NCBI GenBank assembly: GCA_024654565.1
Contig: JANLHM010000009.1
Location: 89,945-153,944 of the forward strand
DNA from: Nanobdellota archaeon
GTDB lineage: Archaea > Nanobdellota > Nanobdellia > Pacearchaeales > GW2011-AR1
Direction: 5' to 3'
Length of the DNA: 64,000 nucleotides
The notes under the pieces are model-generated. The model was not told where the DNA came from, made no database searches, and saw nothing but the letters and a program-made list of their open reading frames with translations. Numbering within the stretch: the first letter of the stretch is position 1; every line of letters starts with the position of its first letter. Of the stretch, positions 41,850-50,778 are shown one piece after another. Position numbers and translations under genes: made by a program.

Positions 41850-44800
41850 TTAAATATCAAGTGCAGCTTCATGCGCATTTTCAGCGATGAAGTCCTTCCT
41901 CCCTTGAACATCGTCTCCCATAAGCATTGAAAAGACCTGATCTGCTTCAACAGCGTCTTCAATATATATTCTTTTTATTTTTCTCGTTTTAGGGTTCATC
42001 GTCGTGTCCCACAACTGAGTCGAATCCATTTCACCAAGACCCTTAAAACGCGTGATATTTGGGTTTTCAATACTCCCAATTTCTTTTTTCAATTCTTCTT
42101 CAGAATAAACATAGTGGTCCTGCTTTTTTCTTATCCTAAAAAGGGGGGGCATTGCAACATAAACGTGGCCCTCTTCAATTAACCTTGGCATAAACCTGAA
42201 AAAGAAAGTTAAGAGAAGGGTCTTTATGTGCTCCCCATCAACATCTGCATCAGTCATAATTATTATTTTTGAATATCTTAATCTTGAAATTTCAAAGCTG
42301 TCCCCGACTCCAGTTCCAATTGCAGTTATCATATTTGCAATTTCTTCTGAAGAAAGGGCCCGAGATGGATTTGCTTTTTCAACATTTAAAATTTTACCCT
42401 TAAGTCCAAGAATTGCCTGATTTTCTTTGTTTCTTGCGTTCTTGGCACTATTATGAACAAAAATTCCTGATGCAAGAGCAAAATTATGGGTATGGGGAAC
42501 TTCTATATCATAAACATCAATTTTTTCATTTAAGATTTCTATTCTTTTTATTTTATGATTCCAATTATTTACTGCTTCAACCATCTCTTCTTCATTTCCC
42601 CTAAAAAAGTTATTTTTAAAAGTTTTCATACTCAAAGCATTTTTATTTTTGTTTTCAATTCTCATTTTGTCAAAATCCTTTAGACTTCCTTCCTTTTCAA
42701 TAACTTTTTTCATTAATTTCATGGTTTCATTGTAGTAAGTCTGGTCATATGATTCCTTTCTTTTCTTTCTGAATTCAGGAGTCCATTGCTCTTTTGTCTT
42801 CTGACTCCTCCAAATTACTAAATCGTTATCCTCCCATTGTTTTTTTGCAATATAAGAGAGATAGCTTTTAGCATCAGGATTTTCTTTGAAAAAATTCTTA
42901 ACTTTTAAAGAAGCCTTTTTTCTATTTTCGGGAACTGCCCAATAATCTTTTTGGGCCTTATCCAACACTTTTTTATTCAATTCCACATACTCTGGATTGT
43001 TTTCACAAAATTCTTTAAATTTTTTTACCATATAAGATTTATATTCTGTACTTTCCCATTGTTTTTTTGCCCTTTCTGAAAGCATCCTATTGACTTCTGG
43101 TTTTTTAGCCCAATCACTCATTTTATTTCTAAAAGCCGGACTCTGATGTATTATTCGGCATTTCTCTTTAATATCCTCCCTATGGATAGTTTTATCAAGA
43201 TTTTGAACATGCAATTTCATATGCTCATCTTTATTTAGACGAATAATATTAGTAGGATTGTTATTTAATTTATTAAAATCCATATGGTGTTTATGGCTTC
43301 CTCTTTCTTTTGGATAAGATCCTTTCTTAAGATTGTACATATCCGACAAGAGATGAGTAAAAATCCATTTTCCATTCGTATCTAAAACCATTTCATAACC
43401 TTCAATTGTAATCTTTTTCCCGATTTTTGAAAGTTTTCTGTTTAAAGGCATTAAAGAATCTTCAACAGTTAAATTTAGAGCTTGTTTATAATTTCCATCT
43501 CTTAACATAAATTTATGGTCAGGGGTGCAAATAATCTCTTCATTATTATCCAGAACAATTTTTATTACTCCTGCATTGCTTTTTGTTACTCTTGGATTTT
43601 TTATTTTTTCAAGACCGATACTTCCATCATTTTTTATAGTATAACAAAAGTTTTCTTTGCCCTCTTCATCTTCCTTGACTAAATCTTTAAAAGATAAATT
43701 TCTTCCATCAGCAAGCGCAATTAGGACATTTCCCTCAAAGCAACCACCTGCGGATTCTCCTTCAACAAGATACAATTCTGATTCCTCAGACTTTTTACTT
43801 GAACAATCTGCAAGTTTTCCAGGTAAACCCCCTAGAGAAAATGCATTTTTTCTTCTGACAAGGTCCTTTGCTTTTTTCGCCGCAAGTCTTGCTTTTGCTG
43901 AATCGAGGGCCTTTTGAACAATTGCTTTTGCAACTGAAGGATTTTCTTCAAGAAATTCAGACAAGAACAATGTAACAGATGAATCTACATACCCTTTAAT
44001 TTCAGAGTTTCCTAATTTACTTTTTGTTTGACCTTCAAACTGGGGATCAGGAATTTTTATACTTACAATTGCAGTTAAACCTTCCCTTACATCCTCCCCC
44101 ATAAGTGTCTCTTCCCCTTTAAGAAGATTCTTTTTTTTAACATAATCATTAATAACTCTTGTTAAAGCAGTCTTAAAACCGGAAATGTGAGTTCCACCTT
44201 CAACCGTGTTTATTGTGTTTACAAAGCCAAAAATGTTTTCCTGATATCCTGAATTATACTGAATCCCAATTTCAATTGAACTTCCATCCACATCTTTTTT
44301 GAAATAAACTGGCTTTTGATGTAAAGGTTCTTTTGACTTATTTAACCACTTAACAAAATCAAGAACTCCTCCCTCAGCATGAAACTCCTCCTTCTTTCCT
44401 TTTATTTCGTCATCCAAAAATATTTTAAGACCTGCATTCAAAAAGGAAACTTCTCTGAATCTATTCTGAAGAATCTTGTAATCAAATTCGAGTGTTGAAA
44501 ATATTTGTGGGTCGGGGAAAAACTTTACAAATGTACCCGTTTCTTTGTCCGGGCATTTCCCAATCATTTTTAATTTGGTAATGGAGTTTCCTCTTGAATA
44601 CTCTTGCTCATAAATTTTGCCCCCTTTTTTTATCCTTATGTATAACTTTTCTGAGAGAGCATTAACGCAACTTACTCCCACTCCATGAAGTCCTCCTGAA
44701 ACCTTATAAGAATCTTTGTCGAACTTTCCTCCAGCATGAAGTTTTGTTAGAGCAACTTCAACAGCAGGAATTTTATAGATTGGGTGAATTTCAACAGGAA

Positions 44801-45032
44801 TTCCTCTTCCATTGTCTTCAACAGAGCATGATCCGTCTTTCCATATCACAACATCTATCTTGTCACAATATCCTCCGAGTGCTTCATCAACAGAATTATC
44901 TAAAAGTTCATAAACAAGGTGATGAAGTCCTTGTTTATCCGTTCCTCCAATATACATTGCGGGTCTTTTTCTAACTCCTTCAAGCCCTTCAAGCACCTTA
45001 ATGTTACTTGCACTGTATTCTTTTTCTGCCAT
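41850..45032 (-). CDS. gyrB: DNA gyrase subunit B with an intein
   Basis: 1060-residue precursor, 629 after splicing, a normal short GyrB. ATPase domain: ELLDNSVDEALGG, VEDNGRGIP, GGLHGVGVSCVNALS. TOPRIM: LYLVEGESAGG, then the intein (431-861), then SAKNARNKENQAIL and the DADVDGEHI metal site. Ends with ALDI, the usual GyrB end. The intein splits the conserved EGESAGG/SAK segment, so activity depends on splicing. Confidence 0.96.
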   Translation of the reverse strand: MAEKEYSASNIKVLEGLEGVRKRPAMYIGGTDKQGLHHLVYELLDNSVDEALGGYCDKIDVVIWKDGSCSVEDNGRGIPVEIHPIYKIPAVEVALTKLHAGGKFDKDSYKVSGGLHGVGVSCVNALSEKLYIRIKKGGKIYEQEYSRGNSITKLKMIGKCPDKETGTFVKFFPDPQIFSTLEFDYKILQNRFREVSFLNAGLKIFLDDEIKGKKEEFHAEGGVLDFVKWLNKSKEPLHQKPVYFKKDVDGSSIEIGIQYNSGYQENIFGFVNTINTVEGGTHISGFKTALTRVINDYVKKKNLLKGEETLMGEDVREGLTAIVSIKIPDPQFEGQTKSKLGNSEIKGYVDSSVTLFLSEFLEENPSVAKAIVQKALDSAKARLAAKKAKDLVRRKNAFSLGGLPGKLADCSSKKSEESELYLVEGESAGGCFEGNVLIALADGRNLSFKDLVKEDEEGKENFCYTIKNDGSIGLEKIKNPRVTKSNAGVIKIVLDNNEEIICTPDHKFMLRDGNYKQALNLTVEDSLMPLNRKLSKIGKKITIEGYEMVLDTNGKWIFTHLLSDMYNLKKGSYPKERGSHKHHMDFNKLNNNPTNIIRLNKDEHMKLHVQNLDKTIHREDIKEKCRIIHQSPAFRNKMSDWAKKPEVNRMLSERAKKQWESTEYKSYMVKKFKEFCENNPEYVELNKKVLDKAQKDYWAVPENRKKASLKVKNFFKENPDAKSYLSYIAKKQWEDNDLVIWRSQKTKEQWTPEFRKKRKESYDQTYYNETMKLMKKVIEKEGSLKDFDKMRIENKNKNALSMKTFKNNFFRGNEEEMVEAVNNWNHKIKRIEILNEKIDVYDIEVPHTHNFALASGIFVHNSAKNARNKENQAILGLKGKILNVEKANPSRALSSEEIANMITAIGTGVGDSFEISRLRYSKIIIMTDADVDGEHIKTLLLTFFFRFMPRLIEEGHVYVAMPPLFRIRKKQDHYVYSEEELKKEIGSIENPNITRFKGLGEMDSTQLWDTTMNPKTRKIKRIYIEDAVEADQVFSMLMGDDVQGRKDFIAENAHEAALDI
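42450..43742 (-). mobile_element. Intein in GyrB, with HNH endonuclease
   Basis: 431 residues from CFEGNVLIALADGRNLSF to ALASGIFVHN, with Ser at +1. HNH core [20 protein letters not shown], then several KKQWE/NUMOD-like repeated helices. Matches the GyrA intein in both splicing blocks (HKFML-DGNYK..., SLMPL..KLSK) and in the HNH core. Confidence 0.92.
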
Positions 45033-45239
45033 TTTTGTATGTTTTTGCCTGACTTTTAGAGGGATAAAATTCAGACTTTTTTAAGCCCATTTTTTCTAAA
45101 AAGTCATGTATTTTTCATTAAAAAAAAGGGAAATTAGTTTATAAACTTTTATGTCAAAAAAGAGCCTTTTCCGTCGGAAATTTGAAAACAAGTGATAAAG
45201 AACCCAAATATTTAAAAAAGTTTTTTCAATTGAAATTTA

Positions 45240-45497
45240 ATGGAAAAAACAGAGAAAATTCTTCTTATTTTACTCATTTTTTTAGTGCTTATTTTAATCA
45301 TTCCAAAACTTAACATAACTGGAAAGGTGGTTCTAGATAAATATGCTTATACAAAAGCAATTTGTTCCAATTCAACATATTGTGAAGACTATTATATTGA
45401 GTGTGAAGGAGAAAATGTTGCCGGGTTTAACCCGACAGGTTTTGCAATAGAAACCGTAAATGCTAAAGAAAACTCAAATGAAAAATTTTGCGGTTAA
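45240..45497 (+). CDS. Small exported or membrane-anchored protein
   Basis: 85 residues: one N-terminal helix (about 7-22) then NITGKVVLDKYAYTKAICSN and an outside part with four Cys. The ITGKV segment following a helix resembles the other surface proteins of this window (SITGNATEG at 53099). TATA AAATATTTAAAA about 25 nt upstream. No family recognised. Confidence 0.6.
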   Translation: MEKTEKILLILLIFLVLILIIPKLNITGKVVLDKYAYTKAICSNSTYCEDYYIECEGENVAGFNPTGFAIETVNAKENSNEKFCG

Positions 45498-45499
45498 TT

Positions 45500-45703
45500 T
45501 TATTTCTTTTTCTTCTTAACCTTTATCTTATTCTTTGGATTGAACTTCAAGTGAGAGGGAAGCCACCTGACTTTTCTTCTTCCCATAAGCATATTTTTTC
45601 TGCACTTAGATGAACAAAGGTAATTAACAGTCCCGTCCTTCATTACTAATGTAACTCCTCTTGGAAATTCATAATTTTCCTCACAATAAGCACATTTAGG
45701 CAT
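45500..45703 (-). CDS. rpl24e: Ribosomal protein eL24
   Basis: 67 residues. Zinc site KCAYCEENY and CSSKCRKNM (CxxC...CxxxC), then WLPSHLKFNPKNK. Third in an L7Ae-S28e-L24e run, the standard archaeal order. Confidence 0.93.
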   Translation of the reverse strand: MPKCAYCEENYEFPRGVTLVMKDGTVNYLCSSKCRKNMLMGRRKVRWLPSHLKFNPKNKIKVKKKKK

Positions 45704-45705
45704 TT

Positions 45706-46002
45706 TTAATTGTAATTCCCCTTTGTAATGTTTGATTTTATCCTTCTTGCTTCAATTTCTGTCTCTCTTAGAATTAAAATGTCACCAATTCTCACCGCAC
45801 CACGAACATTTCTCCTCATAACCCTTCCCTTATCTTTACCTTCTTCAACAAGGACCTTAACCTGAGTTATTTCCCCCCTGAAACCAGTCCTTCCAAGAAG
45901 TTCTTTAACTGTTGCGGGAACTGCTTCTCCCAATATCCTCTCAGAACCTTTTGAAGCCTGAGACTTTCCTTGATTTGACTTTTGAACTTGACTTTTTGCC
46001 AT
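45706..46002 (-). CDS. rps28e: Ribosomal protein eS28
   Basis: 98 residues. A Ser/Gln/Lys-rich N-terminal extension of about 25 residues not found in most S28e, then the S1-like core [20 protein letters not shown] and the conserved end [12 protein letters not shown]. Confidence 0.93.
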   Translation of the reverse strand: MAKSQVQKSNQGKSQASKGSERILGEAVPATVKELLGRTGFRGEITQVKVLVEEGKDKGRVMRRNVRGAVRIGDILILRETEIEARRIKSNITKGNYN

Positions 46003-46036
46003 TTTCTTTTTTAAATAATAGAAACTGAATTATTAA

Positions 46037-46339
46037 TTATTGTTTAATTGACTTTATGTCCTGTTCAGCTTCCCCAGGAACAATAACTGCAACAGAAGAA
46101 GCAGAAACTGGAAGCTGAGCTGCAATTCCCAACTTTTGTTTACTGTCAACTTCTAAACAAGGAATTCCCTTTTCTTTGCATAAAAGGGGCAAATGAGCAA
46201 CAATCTCTTTTGGTTCAACATCTTTTGCATAAACAATAACTTTAGCAGTCCCTCTTTCAATTGCTTTTGTTACTTCGTTTGTTCCTTTTTCAATTTTTCC
46301 CGTCCTGTTTGCCTTCTCAACTATTTTATATCCATCCAT
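46037..46339 (-). CDS. rpl7ae: Ribosomal protein eL7 (L7Ae)
   Basis: 100 residues. [20 protein letters not shown] is the K-turn RNA-binding helix region; [21 protein letters not shown] is family-specific. It serves the ribosome, box C/D RNPs and RNase P. A TATA box (TTTAAATA, 46354-46361 on the minus strand) lies close upstream, so ATG 46339 is preferred and the N terminus is shorter than usual by about 15 residues. Confidence 0.92.
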   Translation of the reverse strand: MDGYKIVEKANRTGKIEKGTNEVTKAIERGTAKVIVYAKDVEPKEIVAHLPLLCKEKGIPCLEVDSKQKLGIAAQLPVSASSVAVIVPGEAEQDIKSIKQ

Positions 46340-46464
46340 TTTATTCGCCGCCGTATTTAAATTTTCGAAGAACACTTTTGATCTTCATCTGAACCGTGTC
46401 CATCCGACAAGAATATTAGACAAAGTTTAGTTTATAAAGTTTTCTTAAGAAAAAAATAAAGAAA

Positions 46465-47490
46465 TTAATTTTTCCAGCTCACATCAACTTCATCTGTACG
46501 TTGTCTTGGTTTTATGTCAAGGTCTTCTGATTCACTGTTCTCAAACTTTATTCCTGAATTAAACATTATTTCACCAAGGTAAGCAATCATTGCGCCATTG
46601 TCAACCAGTAGGGACTTTTCCGGGCAAAAATACCTTGCCCCCCGTTCATTACACATTTTTTTTGCCATTTCCTGAAACCGAGAGTTGCATGCAACCCCTC
46701 CACCCAAAACAAGCTCATCCTTCCCAACATGAGCAAGAGCTCTTTCAGCAGTTTCAACGAGCATTGCAAAGACTGTTTCTTGCATTGAAAAACTAAGGTC
46801 TTCAACTGAATAACTTTCTTTTTTTAATTTTTGTTTTAAATTTGTTAATATCCCTGAAAATGAAACGTCCATCCCTTTCACTACATAAGGAAGTTCAACA
46901 TAATTTTTCCCCGCCTTTGCAAGAGTTTCAATCTTTGGTCCTCCGGGAAACCCAATTCCTGCATAACGTGCAAAGTTATCAATAAAGTTACCAACTCCTA
47001 TGTCAAGAGTCTCACCAAAAATCCGGTATTTACCCGATGCATAACTTATCACCTGGGTATTAGCTCCTGAAGCATAGAGTAAGACCGGATCCTTTGCACC
47101 TTCCCCCTCATTCTGCAATTTGGAGTATGCACAACGACATTTTCCAATTTCTAAGTGGGCAACACAGTGATTCACGGGAACAAGTGGTTTAGACAATTTT
47201 TTTGAAATTTTTTTTGAAAATTTTAAACCCTCAAGTAAAGAAGGAGCGAGACCCGGACCCTGACTAAAAGCAACTGCATCAATTTCATCTTGATTTATTC
47301 CTGATTCAAGAAGAGCTTGAGCATAAATTCCCTCACAAACTTCCCGATGATGTTTTGCAGAGTCCATAGGAATAATTCCTCCCGACTCAGTTGTGTACAT
47401 ATCTCTTTTATTTGCAATTATCTTTCCATCTCTGACAATACCCACACCGAATGTATGTGCTGTTGATTCAATCCCAATTATTGTCGCCAT
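46465..47490 (-). CDS. kae1: Kae1, tRNA t6A synthesis (KEOPS) catalytic subunit
   Basis: 341 residues, ASKHA fold. GIESTAHTFGVGIV at the start, metal ligands in AKHHREVCEGIY, GPGLAPSLLEG, LYASGANTQVI, GGGVACNSRF. Makes the threonylcarbamoyl modification of A37 in ANN-decoding tRNAs. No Bud32 kinase is fused. ATG 47490 selected; the frame runs on upstream without family match. Confidence 0.95.
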   Translation of the reverse strand: MATIIGIESTAHTFGVGIVRDGKIIANKRDMYTTESGGIIPMDSAKHHREVCEGIYAQALLESGINQDEIDAVAFSQGPGLAPSLLEGLKFSKKISKKLSKPLVPVNHCVAHLEIGKCRCAYSKLQNEGEGAKDPVLLYASGANTQVISYASGKYRIFGETLDIGVGNFIDNFARYAGIGFPGGPKIETLAKAGKNYVELPYVVKGMDVSFSGILTNLKQKLKKESYSVEDLSFSMQETVFAMLVETAERALAHVGKDELVLGGGVACNSRFQEMAKKMCNERGARYFCPEKSLLVDNGAMIAYLGEIMFNSGIKFENSESEDLDIKPRQRTDEVDVSWKN

Positions 47491-47627
47491 AAATAAAAAA
47501 ACAGAAGAAGAATATATAAAACTAACCCAATAAAAAACAAGAGAACACAAAAAAAATAAAAAAAATAAAATCCGGGAAACCCCTATACACCTCTTTACCC
47601 AGAAACGAACTAAACATGATTAAAAGA

Positions 47628-47801
47628 TTATCTTTTTTTCTTCTTAACAACCTTTTTCTTCACTGGCTTTTTAGCGACAGACTTTTTCTTCTTCTTTCCG
47701 CCTCTAGCCATCTTAGCCTCACAAACATTTCCCTTACCATCAACGTAGTAAAGGTGTCCTGGCTTTCTCTTAATAACGTTCTTTACAATAACTTTTCCCA
47801 T
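47628..47801 (-). CDS. Lys-rich 57-residue protein with perfect Shine-Dalgarno
   Basis: MGKVIVKNVIKRKPGHLYYV then DGKGNVCEAKMARGG and a tail of Lys/Val/Ala repeats. GGAGGTG (47807-47813 on the minus strand) is a full anti-16S match, 5 nt before ATG 47801, unlike most genes here. Codons are less AT-biased than in the neighbours. This points to strong expression, for example a DNA- or RNA-binding protein. No family known to me. T-runs (47540-47575 region, minus strand) follow as terminator. Confidence 0.7.
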   Translation of the reverse strand: MGKVIVKNVIKRKPGHLYYVDGKGNVCEAKMARGGKKKKKSVAKKPVKKKVVKKKKR

Positions 47802-47885
47802 ATACACACCTCCTTTTTATTAAATATTTTCCTCTTAAATTTTAAAAGAGGCTTTTAATTCTATGAAGAAAAGTTGAACTCCTAT

Positions 47886-48239
47886 TTAAATCTTTCTTTC
47901 AACCGACGACATTTGAAAGAATTTATATTTTGAGTTCAAGGGAATTTCAATAAGCTTTTTAAAATTTTCCGACGGTAAAACCCATGAACTAAAAGGTTTT
48001 ACAATTTTTGAATCAACAACTTTATTTTTCGAATTAATCCATATTGCAAAAAAAGGGAAAAAAACAAACCATGAATGAATGGGCATCCTTACTGATTTTT
48101 TAAATTCAAAAATAAGAGCTCTTGAACTTTCTCTTCGTGAAAACATAAGGCCTATCCCTTCATACCACTTAGGAACAACTCTCACCTTAATTCTAACTTT
48201 CTTTTTCCCGAGATAAAAAGAGATAATTTTTTCTTTCAT
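47886..48239 (-). CDS. DUF192 protein
   Basis: 117 residues. WYEGIGLMFSRRESSRALIFEF then PIHSWFVFFPFFAIWINSKNKVVD, KPFSSWVLPSENF and LIEIP follow the DUF192 pattern. Family members are small, often exported beta proteins of unknown function. ATG 48239 preferred to 48257. Confidence 0.8.
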   Translation of the reverse strand: MKEKIISFYLGKKKVRIKVRVVPKWYEGIGLMFSRRESSRALIFEFKKSVRMPIHSWFVFFPFFAIWINSKNKVVDSKIVKPFSSWVLPSENFKKLIEIPLNSKYKFFQMSSVERKI

Positions 48240-48276
48240 ACAAATAGATATAAACAAATCGATTATTTAAACATTA

Positions 48277-48453
48277 ATGAAAAGTCTTAACAACAAAGTT
48301 TTTGTATTTGAAGTTGTGAATAATGACGACAATCTAGAACTTATGAACAGAAATTTTGAAGAGATTCTTAAAAAAGAGGGAATTAATCTAAGAAGGTTAA
48401 ATGAAAAAGAAATATATGAACTAACAAACTCGCTAAATTTTATTCCCGACTAA
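48277..48453 (+). CDS. Small hypothetical protein, 58 residues
   Basis: ATG 48277 to TAA 48451-48453 reads MKSLNNKVFVFEVVNNDDNL...NSLNFIPD. TATA TTATTTAAA lies about 15-20 nt upstream, so a leaderless transcript is likely. Coding-like composition; no family recognised. Divergent from the DUF192 gene and convergent with the peptidase gene, whose stop it overlaps by four bases. Confidence 0.5.
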   Translation: MKSLNNKVFVFEVVNNDDNLELMNRNFEEILKKEGINLRRLNEKEIYELTNSLNFIPD

Positions 48454-48875
48454 AAAATAAATTTCTTTTTTTGCTTTCGTAATTTAAACCAATCAATCTT
48501 TTTATTGTTCTCAACGCAATATTTGTAAGCTTTGTAACACTCTTCAACATTTTTGTCATTCACAACATTGTGATTCTTAAAGCCCCCCCCGAAAGTTTCA
48601 GGAATATGCATAAGTTCATGAATCATAACTTTAACTTTCTCCTCTTCAGGCATCTTATTAAATCTCTCCCCCAAGAATTCAAGAGCATAAAATGGTTTTA
48701 CTTCCATTGCTTCCTGCAAAAGTTTTCCAAGAGCATGACACCTTGCAATTGTGTGTTTAGTCGACGAACCATAGCTTCTAAAACACTTCACTCTCTCAAT
48801 AATTACATGTGGAAAAATCCTCTCTGCAATGTCTTCGGCTAAAATCTGAAGACTTGGGGAAAATTCATATTTCAT
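48450..48875 (-). CDS. Predicted zinc metallopeptidase (COG4900-like)
   Basis: 141 residues. VKVMIHELMHIPETFGGGFKNHN provides HExxH plus a later His, as in archaeal and phage putative metallopeptidases. RSYGSSTKHTIARCHALGKL is a conserved middle segment of that group. No signal peptide. Substrate unknown. Confidence 0.8.
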   Translation of the reverse strand: MKYEFSPSLQILAEDIAERIFPHVIIERVKCFRSYGSSTKHTIARCHALGKLLQEAMEVKPFYALEFLGERFNKMPEEEKVKVMIHELMHIPETFGGGFKNHNVVNDKNVEECYKAYKYCVENNKKIDWFKLRKQKKKFIF

Positions 48876-48905
48876 GGGGAGAAAATGAATTAGAGGTTAA
48901 TAAAA

Positions 48906-49127
48906 CTAATCGATTAATCCCAAAACATCTACAATTTTATAGTTAGACTTTAATCCGTGAATGATTTTACACTCTTTCTTGAAATATTTCTTTAATTCTT
49001 TTTCTAAATGTTTGTTAGCCTTGCCATCAATTGGTTTTTCCTTTGTCCAGATTTCATAACTTTTGTCAGAAATTTTCTCAATTTTGTCTGTTGAAGAATT
49101 TGTATGAACCTTAATTTTCAACTTCAT
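48906..49127 (-). CDS. DUF167 (YggU) protein
   Basis: 73 residues: KIKVHTNSSTDKIEKISD, KEKPIDGKANKHLEKELKKYF, IIHGLKSNYKIVDV, the complete YggU/DUF167 pattern. A conserved small fold of unknown function. Its start overlaps the stop of the next gene upstream. Confidence 0.9.
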   Translation of the reverse strand: MKLKIKVHTNSSTDKIEKISDKSYEIWTKEKPIDGKANKHLEKELKKYFKKECKIIHGLKSNYKIVDVLGLID

Positions 49128-49492
49128 TTTACTTTTCCTTGCGAATATAGTTTGTCATAGATATTTAACATATCTTCATTAGAAAGTTTAAGGCCCACAT
49201 CAAACGTAACTTTATTGTCCTTAATTTCAATTCGTTCAGAAAGTCCTTCAAGATTATTTTTTTTGCAAAAATAAAGAATATCATAACTCTCTTTCAAAGT
49301 ATCCCATTTTGAATTGGAATTACTATCAAAATAATTAATAACTTTACCAATTTTTTTATGAACTATTGGAGAATAAAATTCTTGTTGAACAAAAGAAAGA
49401 AAAGAAATTGTAGCTAGAATTGTGAATCCAAAATCCCTAACTAAATTTAGTTTTCCTCTTTTGGATTTCAAGAAGTATTTATTACTCACCAT
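49124..49492 (-). CDS. Membrane-anchored hypothetical protein
   Basis: 122 residues with a single N-terminal helix (about 19-36) preceded by basic residues, and a soluble outside or inside domain. No family recognised. Co-directional with and overlapping the DUF167 gene (ATGA). Confidence 0.58.
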   Translation of the reverse strand: MVSNKYFLKSKRGKLNLVRDFGFTILATISFLSFVQQEFYSPIVHKKIGKVINYFDSNSNSKWDTLKESYDILYFCKKNNLEGLSERIEIKDNKVTFDVGLKLSNEDMLNIYDKLYSQGKVK

Positions 49493-49543
49493 ATTTACGT
49501 TTAACGAGTAACCATAAGTATATAAAAATTGTTATAAATTTTT

Positions 49544-50728
49544 TTAACGAGAAATAATTTCAATGGCGTCCCTTGGTTTAAGTTTATAGTCTTTCCCGAG
49601 AATCATCTTTGTTTTAGCGTTTATTGCTTTTATAAAATTTTTACCAAAGTCCGTATGCAAAAAATATGCAAAGTCAAGTGCAGTTGAACCTGGGGGGAGT
49701 AAGAAACAATCAGGCAAAATATTCCCTTTTGAATCCCCAAGTTTTGTTGCTCCGGCAGGAAAAATTGGAAGGTATCTAAGAATGTCAAAAACAGCCGTAT
49801 TCAAAACTTTTTGAACTCCTGTCCCGTATTCAAACTTATTCAAAACAGTCCCCTTAATTTTATCCAAAGCTCTTTCTTGTTTCCCACTTAATTCTTTTAA
49901 AATTTTAAAATCTTTTTCTCCGGGAATGTACTCAATTAATCCCGCTTTACCAGCATGCCTTAAAGCAAGTTCTGAATCTGCTGAACAGGGAAGGATAATG
50001 TAATCAGGAAATTCTTTTTTTATTCTCTCAAAGTTTTCGGGACCTTTTTTAAGGTCAACCTTATTTGCGGCAATAATCATTGGTTTTGAAGCTTTTCTTA
50101 GAAAAGAAGCAAATCTTTTTACCTCATTGTCACTCCATTGACCTGGACTTTTTTCAAAACCTCCAAGAATCAAAACTTCCTTAACTTGTTCTTCATTTAC
50201 TTTTAGTCCTGAAAACTGTTTTGCGACAGCCTCAGCAAAGTTTGAATGTTCTTGTTCAGTTTTCCTTGCAAAAGTCTTCCATACTTTTGAAAGAATATTA
50301 AAATACCACTTGTCAAGCTCATCTTCAAGAAAAATAATGTCTTTGGAAGGGTTATAGTTTTCAGTTTGCTTTCCATCAATGTCAGTCTCTCCAGAAACAT
50401 CTAATATATGAATAAAACAATCAGCTTGACGCAAGTCATCAAGAAATTTATTTCCAAGGCCTTTTCCCTCACTTGCACCAGGGACTAAACCCGCAACATC
50501 CATTAGGTCTATTGGAACAAAACGAATTCCATTTATACAAAAACCATGATTTGGGTTACACTTAACATTAAACTCTTTTTCAATGCAATCGAGTGAAACA
50601 TAACCCACTCCATGATTCGCTTTTATTGTGGTAAAGGGGTAAGATGCAATCTCGACTTCAGCCAAAGTTGCTGCTTTAAAGAAAGTTGATTTTCCTACTG
50701 AAGGCTTTCCAACAAGTCCTATTAACAT
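49544..50728 (-). CDS. YchF-like Obg-family GTPase (archaeal)
   Basis: 394 residues. G1 [17 protein letters not shown]3 [20 protein letters not shown]4 NKVD, G5 CSADSE, and a C-terminal TGS domain ([19 protein letters not shown]). The archaeal branch of YchF associates with ribosomes. Start ATG 50728, near-leaderless context. Confidence 0.93.
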   Translation of the reverse strand: MLIGLVGKPSVGKSTFFKAATLAEVEIASYPFTTIKANHGVGYVSLDCIEKEFNVKCNPNHGFCINGIRFVPIDLMDVAGLVPGASEGKGLGNKFLDDLRQADCFIHILDVSGETDIDGKQTENYNPSKDIIFLEDELDKWYFNILSKVWKTFARKTEQEHSNFAEAVAKQFSGLKVNEEQVKEVLILGGFEKSPGQWSDNEVKRFASFLRKASKPMIIAANKVDLKKGPENFERIKKEFPDYIILPCSADSELALRHAGKAGLIEYIPGEKDFKILKELSGKQERALDKIKGTVLNKFEYGTGVQKVLNTAVFDILRYLPIFPAGATKLGDSKGNILPDCFLLPPGSTALDFAYFLHTDFGKNFIKAINAKTKMILGKDYKLKPRDAIEIISR

Positions 50729-50778
50729 ATTAAAAAAATAAAAAAAGAGTTTATATTGTTTTGCCCAAAACCAAAATG

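Noticed and set aside
47589-47604. CACCTCTTTACCCAG resembles CACCTCTTTTACCCAG in the leader RNA at 30086-30101
   Set aside because: It lies antisense to the only gene there and the rest of the leader structure is missing, so it is probably chance.
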